A stretch of 44,591 bases of DNA, taken from JAHEJX01 sp041605955 (GTDB lineage: Bacteria; Actinomycetota; Acidimicrobiia; Spongiisociales; UBA5794). Below, piece by piece: positions 1 through 8,526 of this stretch. The notes below the pieces were generated by a model, which ran no database searches, was not told the origin of the DNA, and saw nothing but the letters and a program-made list of their open reading frames with translations. The position numbers and the translations under genes were made by a program. Each line of letters starts with the position of its first letter. Position 1 is the first letter of the stretch. Where the stretch lies: NCBI GenBank assembly GCA_041605955.1, contig JBFIXI010000029.1:1-44591 (forward strand), written 5' to 3'.

Positions 1-1689
1 GGCGGCAACCAGGACGAAGGCCACGATGAGGGAGACGACTTGGGCCTGGAGGACCAGGCGGGCGATCTCGTCCCACACGACCGGCATCCCAGTGAGCACG
101 CGCACCTCGGGGCGCTGGTCGACGAACGCCAACCAGCCGCGTAGGTCTTCGGTGGTGAAGCTGGAGGGAAGCAGCATGAAACGCAGGCCGTCCTCGCTCA
201 CCATGTCGCCCAGCGGCAGGTCCACTTGGCCTGCCAGCACCGCCTGCAACTGGGCGGGCGGCAGCGTGGCGGCCACGTCGGCCACCGAGAACACGTTGCG
301 GACTCCGGGGAGGGCCTCCAGGTCGGCGGAGGTGGTGGCGGCGGCCTGCAGCGATCCGGCGCCGTCGGCCGGGTCGAATACGAACTCCCCGATCAACGGG
401 GTGGCGCCGCCGAACAGCTCCTCCGTCTTCTCGAACGCCAGCCGCACCGGATCGTCGTCCTTGAAGAAGAAGAGCTGATCGGGGTTCACCTCGAGCTGTG
501 GAATCGACACGGCGGCGAATGCAAGTAGGCCGACGCTCAGGACGATCGCCGGGGGCCGGGCTGTGACCAGTCGTTTGAGGCCGGCCGTAACGCGAGGCCC
601 GAGCAGCGCGTCGTGATGGCGCGGCTCGATGATCAGCCGGCTCAACAGGGCGGGTAGCGAGAAGAAAGAGATGACTCCGGCGAAGCCGATACCGATGGCC
701 GTGAACAGGCCGAGCTGCTGGATGGGTCGGACATTGGTGAACACCAGCGACGCGAATCCTGCACTGGTGCTGATCGTCGTCAAGATCATCGGCACCCCAA
801 CATGCGACAGGGCCGAGGACACCCGGGCCACGCGGTCCTGGGATGACTCCGTCTCCTCCTGGAAATGCGTGACGAAGTGCAGGCCGTCGGCCGAGCCCAT
901 CACGATGACGAAGATCGGCACGATCACTGTCACGATGTCGACCTGGCGCCCCAGGGCGAAGATGAGCCCAAAGGTCCAGATCGATCCCAGAACCGCCGGC
1001 ACCATCGCCAACACCGACAGCCGGCGATCGCCGATGGTGGCGTAGAACACCGCCACCAACAGGATGAAGACCACCGGTGGGATCAGCAGCAGGAAGAGCG
1101 ACAGGATGTCGATCACGGAGGAGAACACGACCGGGTTGCCGGAGAACGTCAGCTCGAGGCCAGGCGGCGGAACGACGTCGACCACGTCGCCCGCAATCCG
1201 CATGCTGTCGCCGCTCGGCACCACCATCAGCATCGTGTCGGTGCCGCTTTCGGCCAGCAACAGAGCAGCGAACGGGTCCTGTTCGAGCAACACGTCGATG
1301 GGAATCGCTCCGACGGCGCGGATGGCATCCGGTCCGATGGGCTGCCCGGTCACCGGGTTCACGTCAGGGATCAGCGACACCACGTGGTCGACACCGTCGA
1401 TGCTGCCCAGCGTATCGCGCAGGGTGACCAGCCGGACCAGGTTGTCGACGTCGGCGAAGGTCTCGCCGGGGGGCAGCGAGGCCACCACGTTGATCGGATC
1501 GGCGGTGTCGTATTTCTCTTGGAGCGACTGGAACGTCTCTCCGATGTCGTTGCCCTCGAGCACGAACGAGGCCACATCGGCGTTGAAGTCCATCCGGAAC
1601 AGCATCAGCGCGGCCGCCAGCGTGACGAGCGCCGTGAGCGCCAGGATGCGGCGGGAGTGGCCGACGATGACCCGGGCAACTGAATCCAT
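1..1689 (-). CDS. MMPL/RND-family exporter, C-terminus cut by window edge
   Basis: The frame is open from an ATG at 1689 down to base 1, giving 563 codons of a longer protein. A signal-anchor-like first membrane segment lies at about residues 10-30 and is followed by an extracytoplasmic domain of about 170 residues. A block of closely spaced membrane segments follows (about residues 200-380) with the motif GSADGLHFVTHF, which resembles the proton-relay segment of MMPL/HAE3 transporters. A second extracytoplasmic domain and the start of a second membrane block (LIVAFVLVAA) run to the edge. Family knowledge says such proteins use the proton gradient to export lipids or other hydrophobic molecules across the cytoplasmic membrane. 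The substrate cannot be told here. The gene diverges from the PFOR gene across 106 bases. The missing part should hold the remaining C-terminal membrane segments. The family call is firm and the substrate is unknown. Confidence 0.88.
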   Translation of the reverse strand, partial: MDSVARVIVGHSRRILALTALVTLAAALMLFRMDFNADVASFVLEGNDIGETFQSLQEKYDTADPINVVASLPPGETFADVDNLVRLVTLRDTLGSIDGVDHVVSLIPDVNPVTGQPIGPDAIRAVGAIPIDVLLEQDPFAALLLAESGTDTMLMVVPSGDSMRIAGDVVDVVPPPGLELTFSGNPVVFSSVIDILSLFLLLIPPVVFILLVAVFYATIGDRRLSVLAMVPAVLGSIWTFGLIFALGRQVDIVTVIVPIFVIVMGSADGLHFVTHFQEETESSQDRVARVSSALSHVGVPMILTTISTSAGFASLVFTNVRPIQQLGLFTAIGIGFAGVISFFSLPALLSRLIIEPRHHDALLGPRVTAGLKRLVTARPPAIVLSVGLLAFAAVSIPQLEVNPDQLFFFKDDDPVRLAFEKTEELFGGATPLIGEFVFDPADGAGSLQAAATTSADLEALPGVRNVFSVADVAATLPPAQLQAVLAGQVDLPLGDMVSEDGLRFMLLPSSFTTEDLRGWLAFVDQRPEVRVLTGMPVVWDEIARLVLQAQVVSLIVAFVLVAA

Positions 1690-1696
1690 GGCGGCC

Positions 1697-1702
1697 AGCC
1701 TA
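1697..1702 (-). promoter_or_regulatory. Putative leaderless -10 box of MMPL gene
   Basis: On the minus strand TAGGCT is followed by seven bases (GGCCGCC) and then the ATG at 1689. A -10 hexamer at this distance would start transcription at or next to the start codon. There is no Shine-Dalgarno sequence in between. I see no convincing -35 box. Confidence 0.45.
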
Positions 1703-1783
1703 TAGACCCGAGCCGCAGAGCCGAGGGGCAACCGGCCCCCGGCGTCCTGGCGTTAGGCCCTGGTGGGGCGTTTTAGGCTTGGT

Positions 1784-1789
1784 GATACT
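1784..1789 (+). promoter_or_regulatory. Putative leaderless -10 box of PFOR gene
   Basis: GATACT lies six bases before the ATG at 1796, fitting a leaderless transcript. An alternative TAGGCT hexamer lies at 1774-1779, which would give a leader of only about 10 bases. Neither has a clear -35 box. No ribosome binding site precedes 1796. Confidence 0.4.
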
Positions 1790-1795
1790 CGACGC

Positions 1796-4700
1796 ATGCC
1801 GACCTCGCCGGAGGTGCCAGTGGATCCTGCCCATATCGTGGTTGACGGCAATGAAGCCGCCGCCCGAGTCGCCCATTCCCTGTCCGAAGTCATCGCCATC
1901 TACCCCATCACTCCGGCATCGCCCATGGGCGAATTGGCCGACGCTTGGTCGCAGCGCCGGGAGCCCAACATCTGGGGCACAGTGCCCGAAGTCGTCGAGA
2001 TGCAAAGCGAGGGGGGTGCGGCCGGAGCTGTTCACGGCGCACTCCAGGGCGGCGCGCTGACCACGACGTTCACGGCATCGCAGGGGCTGCTGCTGATGCT
2101 CCCCAACATGTACAAGATCGCCGGGGAGTTGACGCCGTGTGTGATCCACGTGGCCGCCCGCACCGTGGCGACTCATGCGCTCAGCATCTTCGGAGACCAC
2201 AGCGACGTGATGGCGGCCCGCCAGACGGGCTTTGCCCTGCTGGCGTCGTCCTCGGTTCAGGAGGCGCAGGACCTGGCTCTGGCAGCTCACGCCGTCACGT
2301 TGCGCACCCGGGTTCCGTTTGTCCACTTCTTCGACGGCTTCCGCACGTCGCACGAGGTCATGAAGATTGCCGGCCTCGACCCCGAGGCGCTGGCGGCCAT
2401 GGTCCCGCCGGACCTAGTGGCGGAGCACCGGGCGCGGGCTCTCAACCCGAATCGGCCGGTGTTGCGGGGCAGCGCTCAGAATCCGGACGTGTTCTTCCAG
2501 GCCAGGGAGGCGGCCAATCCCTACTACGACGTCGTCCCTGGCGCGGTGGCGGAGGCCTTCGACCAGCTGGCCGGCCTGACCGGGCGACGCTACGACCTCT
2601 TCAACTACCACGGAGCAGACGATGCCGAGCGCGTCGTCGTCCTGATGGGGTCCGGGGTGGGAGCGGCCCGCCAGGCGGTGACAGCCCTCCAGGGGCGCGG
2701 CGAGAAAGTGGGCATGATTGTGGTGCGCCTCTATCGCCCCTTCTCCGTCGAGGACTTCAGCGCGGCGCTGCCGGCGACGGTGACTTCGGTCGGGGTACTC
2801 GATCGCACCAAGGAGCCGGGCGCAGTCGGCGAGCCCCTCTACCAGGACGTCGTCACTGCGCTGCGCGAAGCCGGCCGTCGCGACATCGACGTCATCGGTG
2901 GCCGCTACGGCCTGTCCGGCAAGGAGTTCACTCCGCCGATGGTGATGGCGGTCTTCGCCGAGCTGGCGGCCACCGAGCCGCGGCGGCACTTCACCGTCGG
3001 CATCTACGACGATGTCTCTCATCTCAGCCTGACGGTGGATGAGCCGTGGCGCGAGAGCGAGGGCGTCGTGCAGGCGGTCTTCTACGGCCTTGGCGCCGAT
3101 GGCACCGTCGGAGCCAACAAGAACTCCGTCAAGATCATCGGCACCCTCACCGACCAGCACGCCCAGGGCCACTTCGTCTACGACTCCAAGAAGTCGGGGG
3201 CGATAACCGTCTCCCATCTGCGGTTCTCCCCGCGCCCCATCGAGTCGACGTATCTCATCACCGACGCCGACTTCGTGGCCTGCCACCAGTTCGGATTTCT
3301 CGAGAAGATCGACGTTCTCGATATCGCCGCCCCCGGTGCCACTTTCCTGCTCAACTCCCAGTACGGGCCGGAGGAGGTGTGGGACCAGCTGCCGGCGCGG
3401 GTGCAGGAGCAGATCATCGAGAAGCAGCTGAGGTTCTACGTCGTCGACGGCTCGGCGGTCGCCCTCGAGGCGGGACTCGGTGGCCGCATCAACACTGTCC
3501 TCCAGACCTGTTTCTTCGCCTTGGCCGACATCATCCCGAAGGACGAAGCCATCGCCGCCATCAAAGACTCGATTAGGGAGGCTTACGGCAAACGGGGCGA
3601 GGTAGTGCTGCAGCGCAACTTCGCTGCAGTAGACGCGGCGCTGGCCGCATTGCGCGAGGTGAAGGTCCCGGCGACGGTGTCTTCGAGCCTGGAGATGCGC
3701 CTCCCGGTGCCGCCTGAGGCCCCCGACTTCTTGCAGCGGGTGACCGGCATGATCATCGCCGGGCAAGGCGACATGCTCCCGGTGAGCGCCCTCCCCGTCG
3801 ACGGAACGTTCCCCACCGGGACCGCCAAGTGGGAGAAGCGCAGCATCGCCCCGGAGATCCCGATCTGGGATCCCGAGATCTGTATCGACTGCGGACGGTG
3901 CGCCCTGGCGTGTCCGCATGCCGCCATCCGTATCAAGGTCTACGACCCCGCCGAACTCGGCGACGCCCCGGCAACTTTCCAGACGAAGGCGTGGAAGAGC
4001 AGGGAATACGCCGGCAGGAACCTGACGGTCCAGGTCGCTCCGCTCGACTGCACCGGCTGTGGAGTCTGCGTCGACATCTGCCCCGCCCACAGCAAGGAGG
4101 TCGTCAAGCACAAGTCGATCAACATGGAGCCCAAGCTCGATCACGTAGAAGCCGAGACCGTCAACTACGACTTCTTCTTGCAGATTCCCGAGATCGACCG
4201 CACCGACGTCAGGGTCGATTCGATATCGGGTTCGCAGCTGCTGGAGCCCCTGTTCGAGTACTCCGGAGCGTGCACCGGCTGCGGAGAGACGCCGTATCTC
4301 AAGCTGCTGACGCAGATGTACGGCGATCGGATTCTCGTTGCCAATGCCACCGGGTGCTCCTCGATATACGGCGGCAACCTGCCCACCACACCGTGGGCGC
4401 AAAACGCAGCCGGCCAAGGGCCGGCCTGGTCGAACTCATTGTTCGAGGACAACGCCGAGTTTGGTTTCGGAATGCGCCTCGCCATCGATGGTCACCGCGA
4501 AACGGCTCGCCGGCTGGTCAAAGAGCTGGCGCCACAGCTGGGCGCTATAGCGGGGGAGCTGCTCGACGCGGATCAGAGCACTGAGGAAGGGCTGCAGAAG
4601 CAGCGGGAGCGGGTGAGTGAGCTGCGCTCCCAGCTGCAGGCCATCGACGATCCCCGGGCACGCTCGCTGGAATCGCTGGCGGAGTACCTGGTGCGCATGG

Positions 4701-5377
4701 GGGTATGGATCGTCGGCGGCGACGGTTGGGCATACGACATCGGCTTCGGCGGCCTCGACCACGTGCTGGCGCTGGGGCGGGATGTCAACATCCTCGTTCT
4801 CGACACCGAGGTGTACTCGAACACCGGCGGGCAGGCCTCGAAAGCGACTCCGCGGGCCGCAGTCGCCAAGTTCGCCGCCGGAGGCAAACCGACCGGAAAG
4901 AAGGACCTGGGGATGATGGCCCAGTCCTACGGCAATGTGTACGTGGCCCAGGTGGCGATGGGCGCCAACATGAACCAGGTGGTGAAGGCGTTCGCCGAGG
5001 CGGAGGCCCACGCAGGCACGTCGCTCATCATCGCGTACAGCCCGTGCATCGCCCACGGCATCGACATGACAACGATGATGAGCCACCAGAAAGAGGCCGC
5101 CCAGAGTGGCTACTGGCCGCTGTACCGATACGATCCGAAGGCCGAGGCGATCGGCAAGCCGGCGCTGCGGCTCGACAGCCGCAAGCCGACCATGGAGTTC
5201 AAGGAATTTGCAGAGAAGGAGGGCAGGTTCGCCATGCTGGCCATGGCCAATCCGCAGTACGCCGCCGAGCTGGTTGACGCTGCCCAGGCGGACATCGACA
5301 ATCGCTGGCAGCTCTACGAGCAAATGGTCGATGTCCACCGCACGGCAGTCTTCGAGGACGAGGAGGAGACCCCATGA
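1796..5377 (+). CDS. nifJ: Pyruvate:ferredoxin (flavodoxin) oxidoreductase
   Basis: This single-chain enzyme of 1193 residues oxidatively decarboxylates pyruvate to acetyl-CoA and CO2 and reduces ferredoxin or flavodoxin in the cytoplasm. Its length and domain order match the homodimeric NifJ type. The order is a pyrimidine-binding TPP domain with YPITPASPMGE near residue 30, a transketolase-like domain, the gamma domain (GLGADGTVGANKNSVKIIG), and a ferredoxin domain with two CxxCxxCxxxCP motifs beginning at C696 and C752. A C-terminal TPP domain holds CTGCGE at C826/C829 plus TGCSS and YSPCIAHG, the expected proximal-cluster cysteines, and the TPP motif GDGWAYDIGFGG. An upstream GTG at 1763 is in frame, but the ATG at 1796 fits the putative leaderless promoter and the usual N-terminus better. 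The stop overlaps the start of the following flavoenzyme gene (ATGA), so the two are co-translated. Confidence 0.95.
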   Translation: MPTSPEVPVDPAHIVVDGNEAAARVAHSLSEVIAIYPITPASPMGELADAWSQRREPNIWGTVPEVVEMQSEGGAAGAVHGALQGGALTTTFTASQGLLLMLPNMYKIAGELTPCVIHVAARTVATHALSIFGDHSDVMAARQTGFALLASSSVQEAQDLALAAHAVTLRTRVPFVHFFDGFRTSHEVMKIAGLDPEALAAMVPPDLVAEHRARALNPNRPVLRGSAQNPDVFFQAREAANPYYDVVPGAVAEAFDQLAGLTGRRYDLFNYHGADDAERVVVLMGSGVGAARQAVTALQGRGEKVGMIVVRLYRPFSVEDFSAALPATVTSVGVLDRTKEPGAVGEPLYQDVVTALREAGRRDIDVIGGRYGLSGKEFTPPMVMAVFAELAATEPRRHFTVGIYDDVSHLSLTVDEPWRESEGVVQAVFYGLGADGTVGANKNSVKIIGTLTDQHAQGHFVYDSKKSGAITVSHLRFSPRPIESTYLITDADFVACHQFGFLEKIDVLDIAAPGATFLLNSQYGPEEVWDQLPARVQEQIIEKQLRFYVVDGSAVALEAGLGGRINTVLQTCFFALADIIPKDEAIAAIKDSIREAYGKRGEVVLQRNFAAVDAALAALREVKVPATVSSSLEMRLPVPPEAPDFLQRVTGMIIAGQGDMLPVSALPVDGTFPTGTAKWEKRSIAPEIPIWDPEICIDCGRCALACPHAAIRIKVYDPAELGDAPATFQTKAWKSREYAGRNLTVQVAPLDCTGCGVCVDICPAHSKEVVKHKSINMEPKLDHVEAETVNYDFFLQIPEIDRTDVRVDSISGSQLLEPLFEYSGACTGCGETPYLKLLTQMYGDRILVANATGCSSIYGGNLPTTPWAQNAAGQGPAWSNSLFEDNAEFGFGMRLAIDGHRETARRLVKELAPQLGAIAGELLDADQSTEEGLQKQRERVSELRSQLQAIDDPRARSLESLAEYLVRMGVWIVGGDGWAYDIGFGGLDHVLALGRDVNILVLDTEVYSNTGGQASKATPRAAVAKFAAGGKPTGKKDLGMMAQSYGNVYVAQVAMGANMNQVVKAFAEAEAHAGTSLIIAYSPCIAHGIDMTTMMSHQKEAAQSGYWPLYRYDPKAEAIGKPALRLDSRKPTMEFKEFAEKEGRFAMLAMANPQYAAELVDAAQADIDNRWQLYEQMVDVHRTAVFEDEEETP

Positions 5378-6375
5378 ACCTGGCGACCACCTATCTCGGC
5401 CTGGAGCTGGAGAACCCGATCGTTCCCTCGGCGTCGCCGCTGACGCGCGAACTCGACTCGCTGTTGCTGCTCGAAGCCGCCGGGGCGTCCGCGGTAGTGC
5501 TGCCGTCACTGTTCGAGGAGCAGATCGAGCACGAGACCATGGCAGTCCACGCGGCGCTCAACTTCGGTACCGAGATCTCGGCGGAGTCGGCCGGGGGCTA
5601 CTTCCCGGAGATGGACAGCTACAACACCGGGGCGGGCGAGTATCTCGGCAAGCTGAAAGCCGCCAAGGAGGCGCTGTCGATTCCGGTCATCGCCAGCCTC
5701 AATGGCACGACGGCGGGCGGATGGACGCTTTATGCCAGAGTCATCGAGGATGCCGGGGCCGACGCTCTCGAGCTGAACATCTATCTGATCGCGGCCGACC
5801 CGAGCCGCACCGGTGCCCAGGTCGAGGCGGAGTACCTCCATCTGGTGGAGACGGTGCGCGCCGCGGTATCGATTCCCCTGGCGGTCAAGGTCGGTCCATT
5901 CTTCAGCTCGATGGCGAACATGGCCACCCGGCTCGTGTCGGCGGGAGCCGATGGCTTGGTCCTGTTCAACCGCTTCTACCAACCCGACATCGACCTGGAG
6001 CTGCTGAGCGTCGAGCCCAACTTGGTGCTGTCGACCTCCGACGAGATGCGGCTGGTGCTGCGGTGGATGGCGCTGCTCCATGGGCGGGTCGATGCCTCGT
6101 TGGCCGCCACCACCGGGGTACATACGCACGAAGACGTGCTCAAACTGATCTTGGCCGGCGCAGACGTAACGATGCTGGCATCGGCGCTGCTCAAATTCGG
6201 GCCCGAGGTCATTACCGGCCTCATCAATGGGGTCTCCGCCTGGCTGGAAGAGCGCGGGTACGACTCCCTCCAGCAGGCCAAGGGCAGCCTGAGCCAGCAA
6301 GCCAGCCCCGACCCGGCAGCTTTCGAGCGAGCCAACTACATGCGCACCCTGGTGGAGTACGCGTCCCGGCGGTAG
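5374..6375 (+). CDS. Dihydroorotate dehydrogenase-like flavoprotein
   Basis: The protein has 333 residues and is a TIM-barrel FMN enzyme of the dihydroorotate dehydrogenase-like group that often sits beside nifJ. The N-terminus (TYLGLELENPIVPSASPLT) has the class I DHODH pattern. ELNIYLI and PLAVKVGPFFS follow as strand motifs, and GADGLVLFNRF corresponds to the FMN-phosphate-side region. The ATG overlaps the PFOR stop codon, so translation is coupled. The coupling suggests that electrons pass between the flavoprotein and the PFOR/ferredoxin couple, but that is inference. A pyrimidine-biosynthetic role is not supported by any neighbouring pyr gene. The reaction and substrate are unknown. Confidence 0.88.
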   Translation: MNLATTYLGLELENPIVPSASPLTRELDSLLLLEAAGASAVVLPSLFEEQIEHETMAVHAALNFGTEISAESAGGYFPEMDSYNTGAGEYLGKLKAAKEALSIPVIASLNGTTAGGWTLYARVIEDAGADALELNIYLIAADPSRTGAQVEAEYLHLVETVRAAVSIPLAVKVGPFFSSMANMATRLVSAGADGLVLFNRFYQPDIDLELLSVEPNLVLSTSDEMRLVLRWMALLHGRVDASLAATTGVHTHEDVLKLILAGADVTMLASALLKFGPEVITGLINGVSAWLEERGYDSLQQAKGSLSQQASPDPAAFERANYMRTLVEYASRR

Positions 6376-6391
6376 CCGATCCCTTAGCGGC

Positions 6392-6430
6392 GTGTCGGCT
6401 GAGAGGGGGGAGCCCGACACGGCTCCCCCC
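6392..6430. terminator. Bidirectional hairpin between convergent genes
   Basis: A 10-bp perfect inverted repeat (arms 6405-6414 and 6421-6430, loop of six) lies between the stop codons of two convergent genes. A second stem (6392-6398 with 6414-6420) overlaps it and cannot form at the same time. There is no T tract on either side, so this is a terminator-like structure rather than a classical intrinsic terminator. Confidence 0.5.
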
Positions 6431-6441
6431 AACTCTCGTTG

Positions 6442-7857
6442 CTATTCGTCGTTGTCGGGGTTCGAGCTTGCTTCCGTCGAGACCTCGTCGGCGGTTTCAC
6501 TATCCGGCGCCGGGGGCACCGGCGGCGGCATCTTGGCGCGAGCGCGTTCGTCAGCCGCCTTCTTCTCGGCCACACGCTGGCTACGCCACCTGAGGAGGAT
6601 CCAGGCAAGACCGATCACCCAGACGAACGGGATCAGCACGCCGACCGCCAGGATCAACAGCCGGAACAGGTCGATCAACACCTCCCAGCTCCGCTCGAGA
6701 CCTTCCGTGAAGGTGGGAATCCCGCCAGGATCCTCGGCTGCCAGGGTGATCGTCGAGGTGTTGGCGACGGTCCGACCCTCGATCGGTGTTCCCTCTTCGG
6801 TGAGGGGGATAGCAGTCACCCTTGTCTGGGAGCGCAGCGTGCGCTCGATCCGGAGCGAGGTCGCCAGCACGACCGACTGACCCGGCTCCAGCGGCGAGTC
6901 CATGTCTCCGAACACGAGGATGAAGTCATCCAGTTCCTTGTCGATCACAACGTCCCGCACCTCGATGTCGGTCAAGGCGGTGTCGCCAACGTTGAAGATC
7001 TCGAGGCAGAACGTGATGGTCTCACCTTCGATGACGCGAATCCCGGCATCACCAGGGCAGGAGGTGCCGTCGTCGTCGTAACCCAGGTATGCGGTGGGTT
7101 TGACATCGATCGCAGGACGAGCCTGGGCTTGGGTGAGTCGCACTGTGATCGTTGCCAGACTCACCTGGTTCTCGAGGGTTCGCAGCTGGCCTCGGAGCTG
7201 CTCGAGTAGCGTTTCCCGCTCGAGCAGCTGCGCTTCGAGTGCTGTGATCGTCCTGATCGCCTCGGCGTTCTCCAGCAGGGTTCGCAGCCGCTCCACACTG
7301 GTCTCCGCCGTAGCGATGCGACTCTGCAGGTCGACGATCCGGTCGGTCACATCGTCGGCCGAAACGGTCTGGTTACGAAGCTCGCCGACCTCGCCGAGCG
7401 CGGAAAGCACCTCCTGGAACTGGTCGGGGGGCACTTTGAATACCAGCACCGTCGCCGGCTCGGGTTCCCCCACAGTCTGCTGTCCGAAGACAAAGCCCCG
7501 GAAGGATTCCACGATCCGGACCGCCTGCGCCGTTGCCTGCCCGACGTCGTCGACCGAGACCGTCATCTCTGCGGTGAAGATGATGTCACGGCCCGTCCCG
7601 ATCGGGCTCTGGGTTGGCTGTGCTACGCCCCCAGACCCGAGACCGGGCGATTCCCGTTCCCCGGCGTCTGCGCCGCCGGCATCACTCTCGCCTGGAGCGA
7701 CTGTTGTTGCCAGCGTCGCCGCCGGAGCCTGGGTGAGGTTGGTGGCATCATCGCTCGAGTCGCCGCACGCTGCGAGCAACACGACCGCGCTCAGGGCGGC
7801 CGCGCCAATTCGCCACATCGTTTGTCTTTTCCTCGTTACTTGCTTGCTCTTGATCAT
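6442..7857 (-). CDS. DUF4349-type membrane lipoprotein with inserted beta-sandwich domain
   Basis: The protein has 471 residues. The N-terminus has a basic stretch, a hydrophobic core and a lipobox (LLAAC, cysteine near residue 31), so it should be lipid-anchored outside the membrane. A Ser/Thr/Gly-rich linker follows. The DUF4349 region (about residues 90-240) contains the FTAEMTVSVDDV start and a predicted coiled coil (about 160-230, rich in Leu/Glu/Arg). In this protein a segment of about 130 residues resembling DUF11-type repeats (TITFCLEIFNVGDTALTDI) sits between the DUF4349 part and the final membrane helix (LLILAVGVLIPFVWVIGLAW). A charged cytoplasmic tail ends in NPDNDE. The start at 7857 is preceded by a GGGAGG ribosome binding site nine bases away, which favours it over the internal ATG at 7818. 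The cellular function of the family is not established. Confidence 0.85.
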   Translation of the reverse strand: MIKSKQVTRKRQTMWRIGAAALSAVVLLAACGDSSDDATNLTQAPAATLATTVAPGESDAGGADAGERESPGLGSGGVAQPTQSPIGTGRDIIFTAEMTVSVDDVGQATAQAVRIVESFRGFVFGQQTVGEPEPATVLVFKVPPDQFQEVLSALGEVGELRNQTVSADDVTDRIVDLQSRIATAETSVERLRTLLENAEAIRTITALEAQLLERETLLEQLRGQLRTLENQVSLATITVRLTQAQARPAIDVKPTAYLGYDDDGTSCPGDAGIRVIEGETITFCLEIFNVGDTALTDIEVRDVVIDKELDDFILVFGDMDSPLEPGQSVVLATSLRIERTLRSQTRVTAIPLTEEGTPIEGRTVANTSTITLAAEDPGGIPTFTEGLERSWEVLIDLFRLLILAVGVLIPFVWVIGLAWILLRWRSQRVAEKKAADERARAKMPPPVPPAPDSETADEVSTEASSNPDNDE

Positions 7858-7862
7858 GTGAA

Positions 7863-7893
7863 CAGACCTCCCGATCTGGTCTGAAGCTCAGAC
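7863..7893 (-). promoter_or_regulatory. Alternative hairpins over the DUF4349 ribosome binding site
   Basis: On the minus strand a stem of GTCTGA with TCAGAC (7893-7879, loop GCT) shares bases with a second stem of CAGACC with GGTCTG (7883-7863). The second stem would pair part of the Shine-Dalgarno GGGAGG (7872-7867). Only one stem can form at a time. This could tune translation, or it could be a protein operator at the DNA level. Confidence 0.3.
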
Positions 7894-8153
7894 GGGCAGG
7901 TCAGTGGTGCTGGTTCCTGCGTTGAGCGGGCGGCGGGCCACGGACCACCGCAAAACAGGCCTCACTATGTTGCGACCGGCCTCGAGCTTTCGCTGAGGCC
8001 CTCGGGAAGTTAATGCGACGAGCCGCCGGCTGCGCAACGCTTTTCCAGCTTGCGCTACCCATCAACCCGCGGGGATCTCCGTTTCGCCTTCACAGTTCCT
8101 CCACAATCTTCCGAGATGCTTGGCCTCAAGCTCACAGAGAAGGAGATGTAGAG

Positions 8154-8483
8154 ATGTTCCGGTTCGCCATCTTGGTCCTGGCCGCCATCGGCTTGGGCTC
8201 ACTGCTGTTCGGTGGCGCCGGCTTTGCCGCCGGGGCAGGATTCCTCCTGCTGGCACCGCTGCTCTTCCTCGCCAAGATCATGTTCTTCGTGATGATCTTC
8301 GGGCTGTTCAAGCACGGTTTCGGCCACTACCGGCGGCCTTCGGCCAATGGGCCGTGGGGCCGGCGGCCCCGTCGGGAGAGCACCCGGGACCGGGTTCCAT
8401 CGGAGGAGGAGAGGTTTGCTGATTGGCATCGCTTGCAGCACGCCCGGGACGAGGTAGACAGTTGGGTAGATCCCGAGCTGTAG
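8154..8483 (+). CDS. Small two-helix membrane protein upstream of two-component system
   Basis: The protein has 109 residues and I do not recognise its family. It has two hydrophobic segments at about residues 1-25 (FAILVLAAIGLGSLLFGGAG) and 26-50 (FLLLAPLLFLAKIMFFVMIF). An Arg/Pro-rich cytoplasm-like tail and an acidic end (EVDSWVDPEL) follow. The ATG at 8154 is chosen because AGGAG lies eight bases before it. A longer in-frame reading from 8013 has an N-terminus with no protein-like character. It lies 43 bases before the response regulator gene in the same direction, so it probably belongs to the same transcript and could act as an accessory or sensor partner of the kinase. That role is inference. 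Confidence 0.65.
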   Translation: MFRFAILVLAAIGLGSLLFGGAGFAAGAGFLLLAPLLFLAKIMFFVMIFGLFKHGFGHYRRPSANGPWGRRPRRESTRDRVPSEEERFADWHRLQHARDEVDSWVDPEL

Positions 8484-8526
8484 CGGCTCGTGGACCCAAC
8501 CAGGTCGTAGCGGCGAGAATGAAACC

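Noticed and set aside
2414..4417. Long minus-strand open frame (667 codons) opposite the PFOR gene
   Set aside because: It lies wholly antisense to an unmistakable enzyme, has Arg/His-rich low-complexity sequence and no domain motifs. High G+C makes such shadows common.
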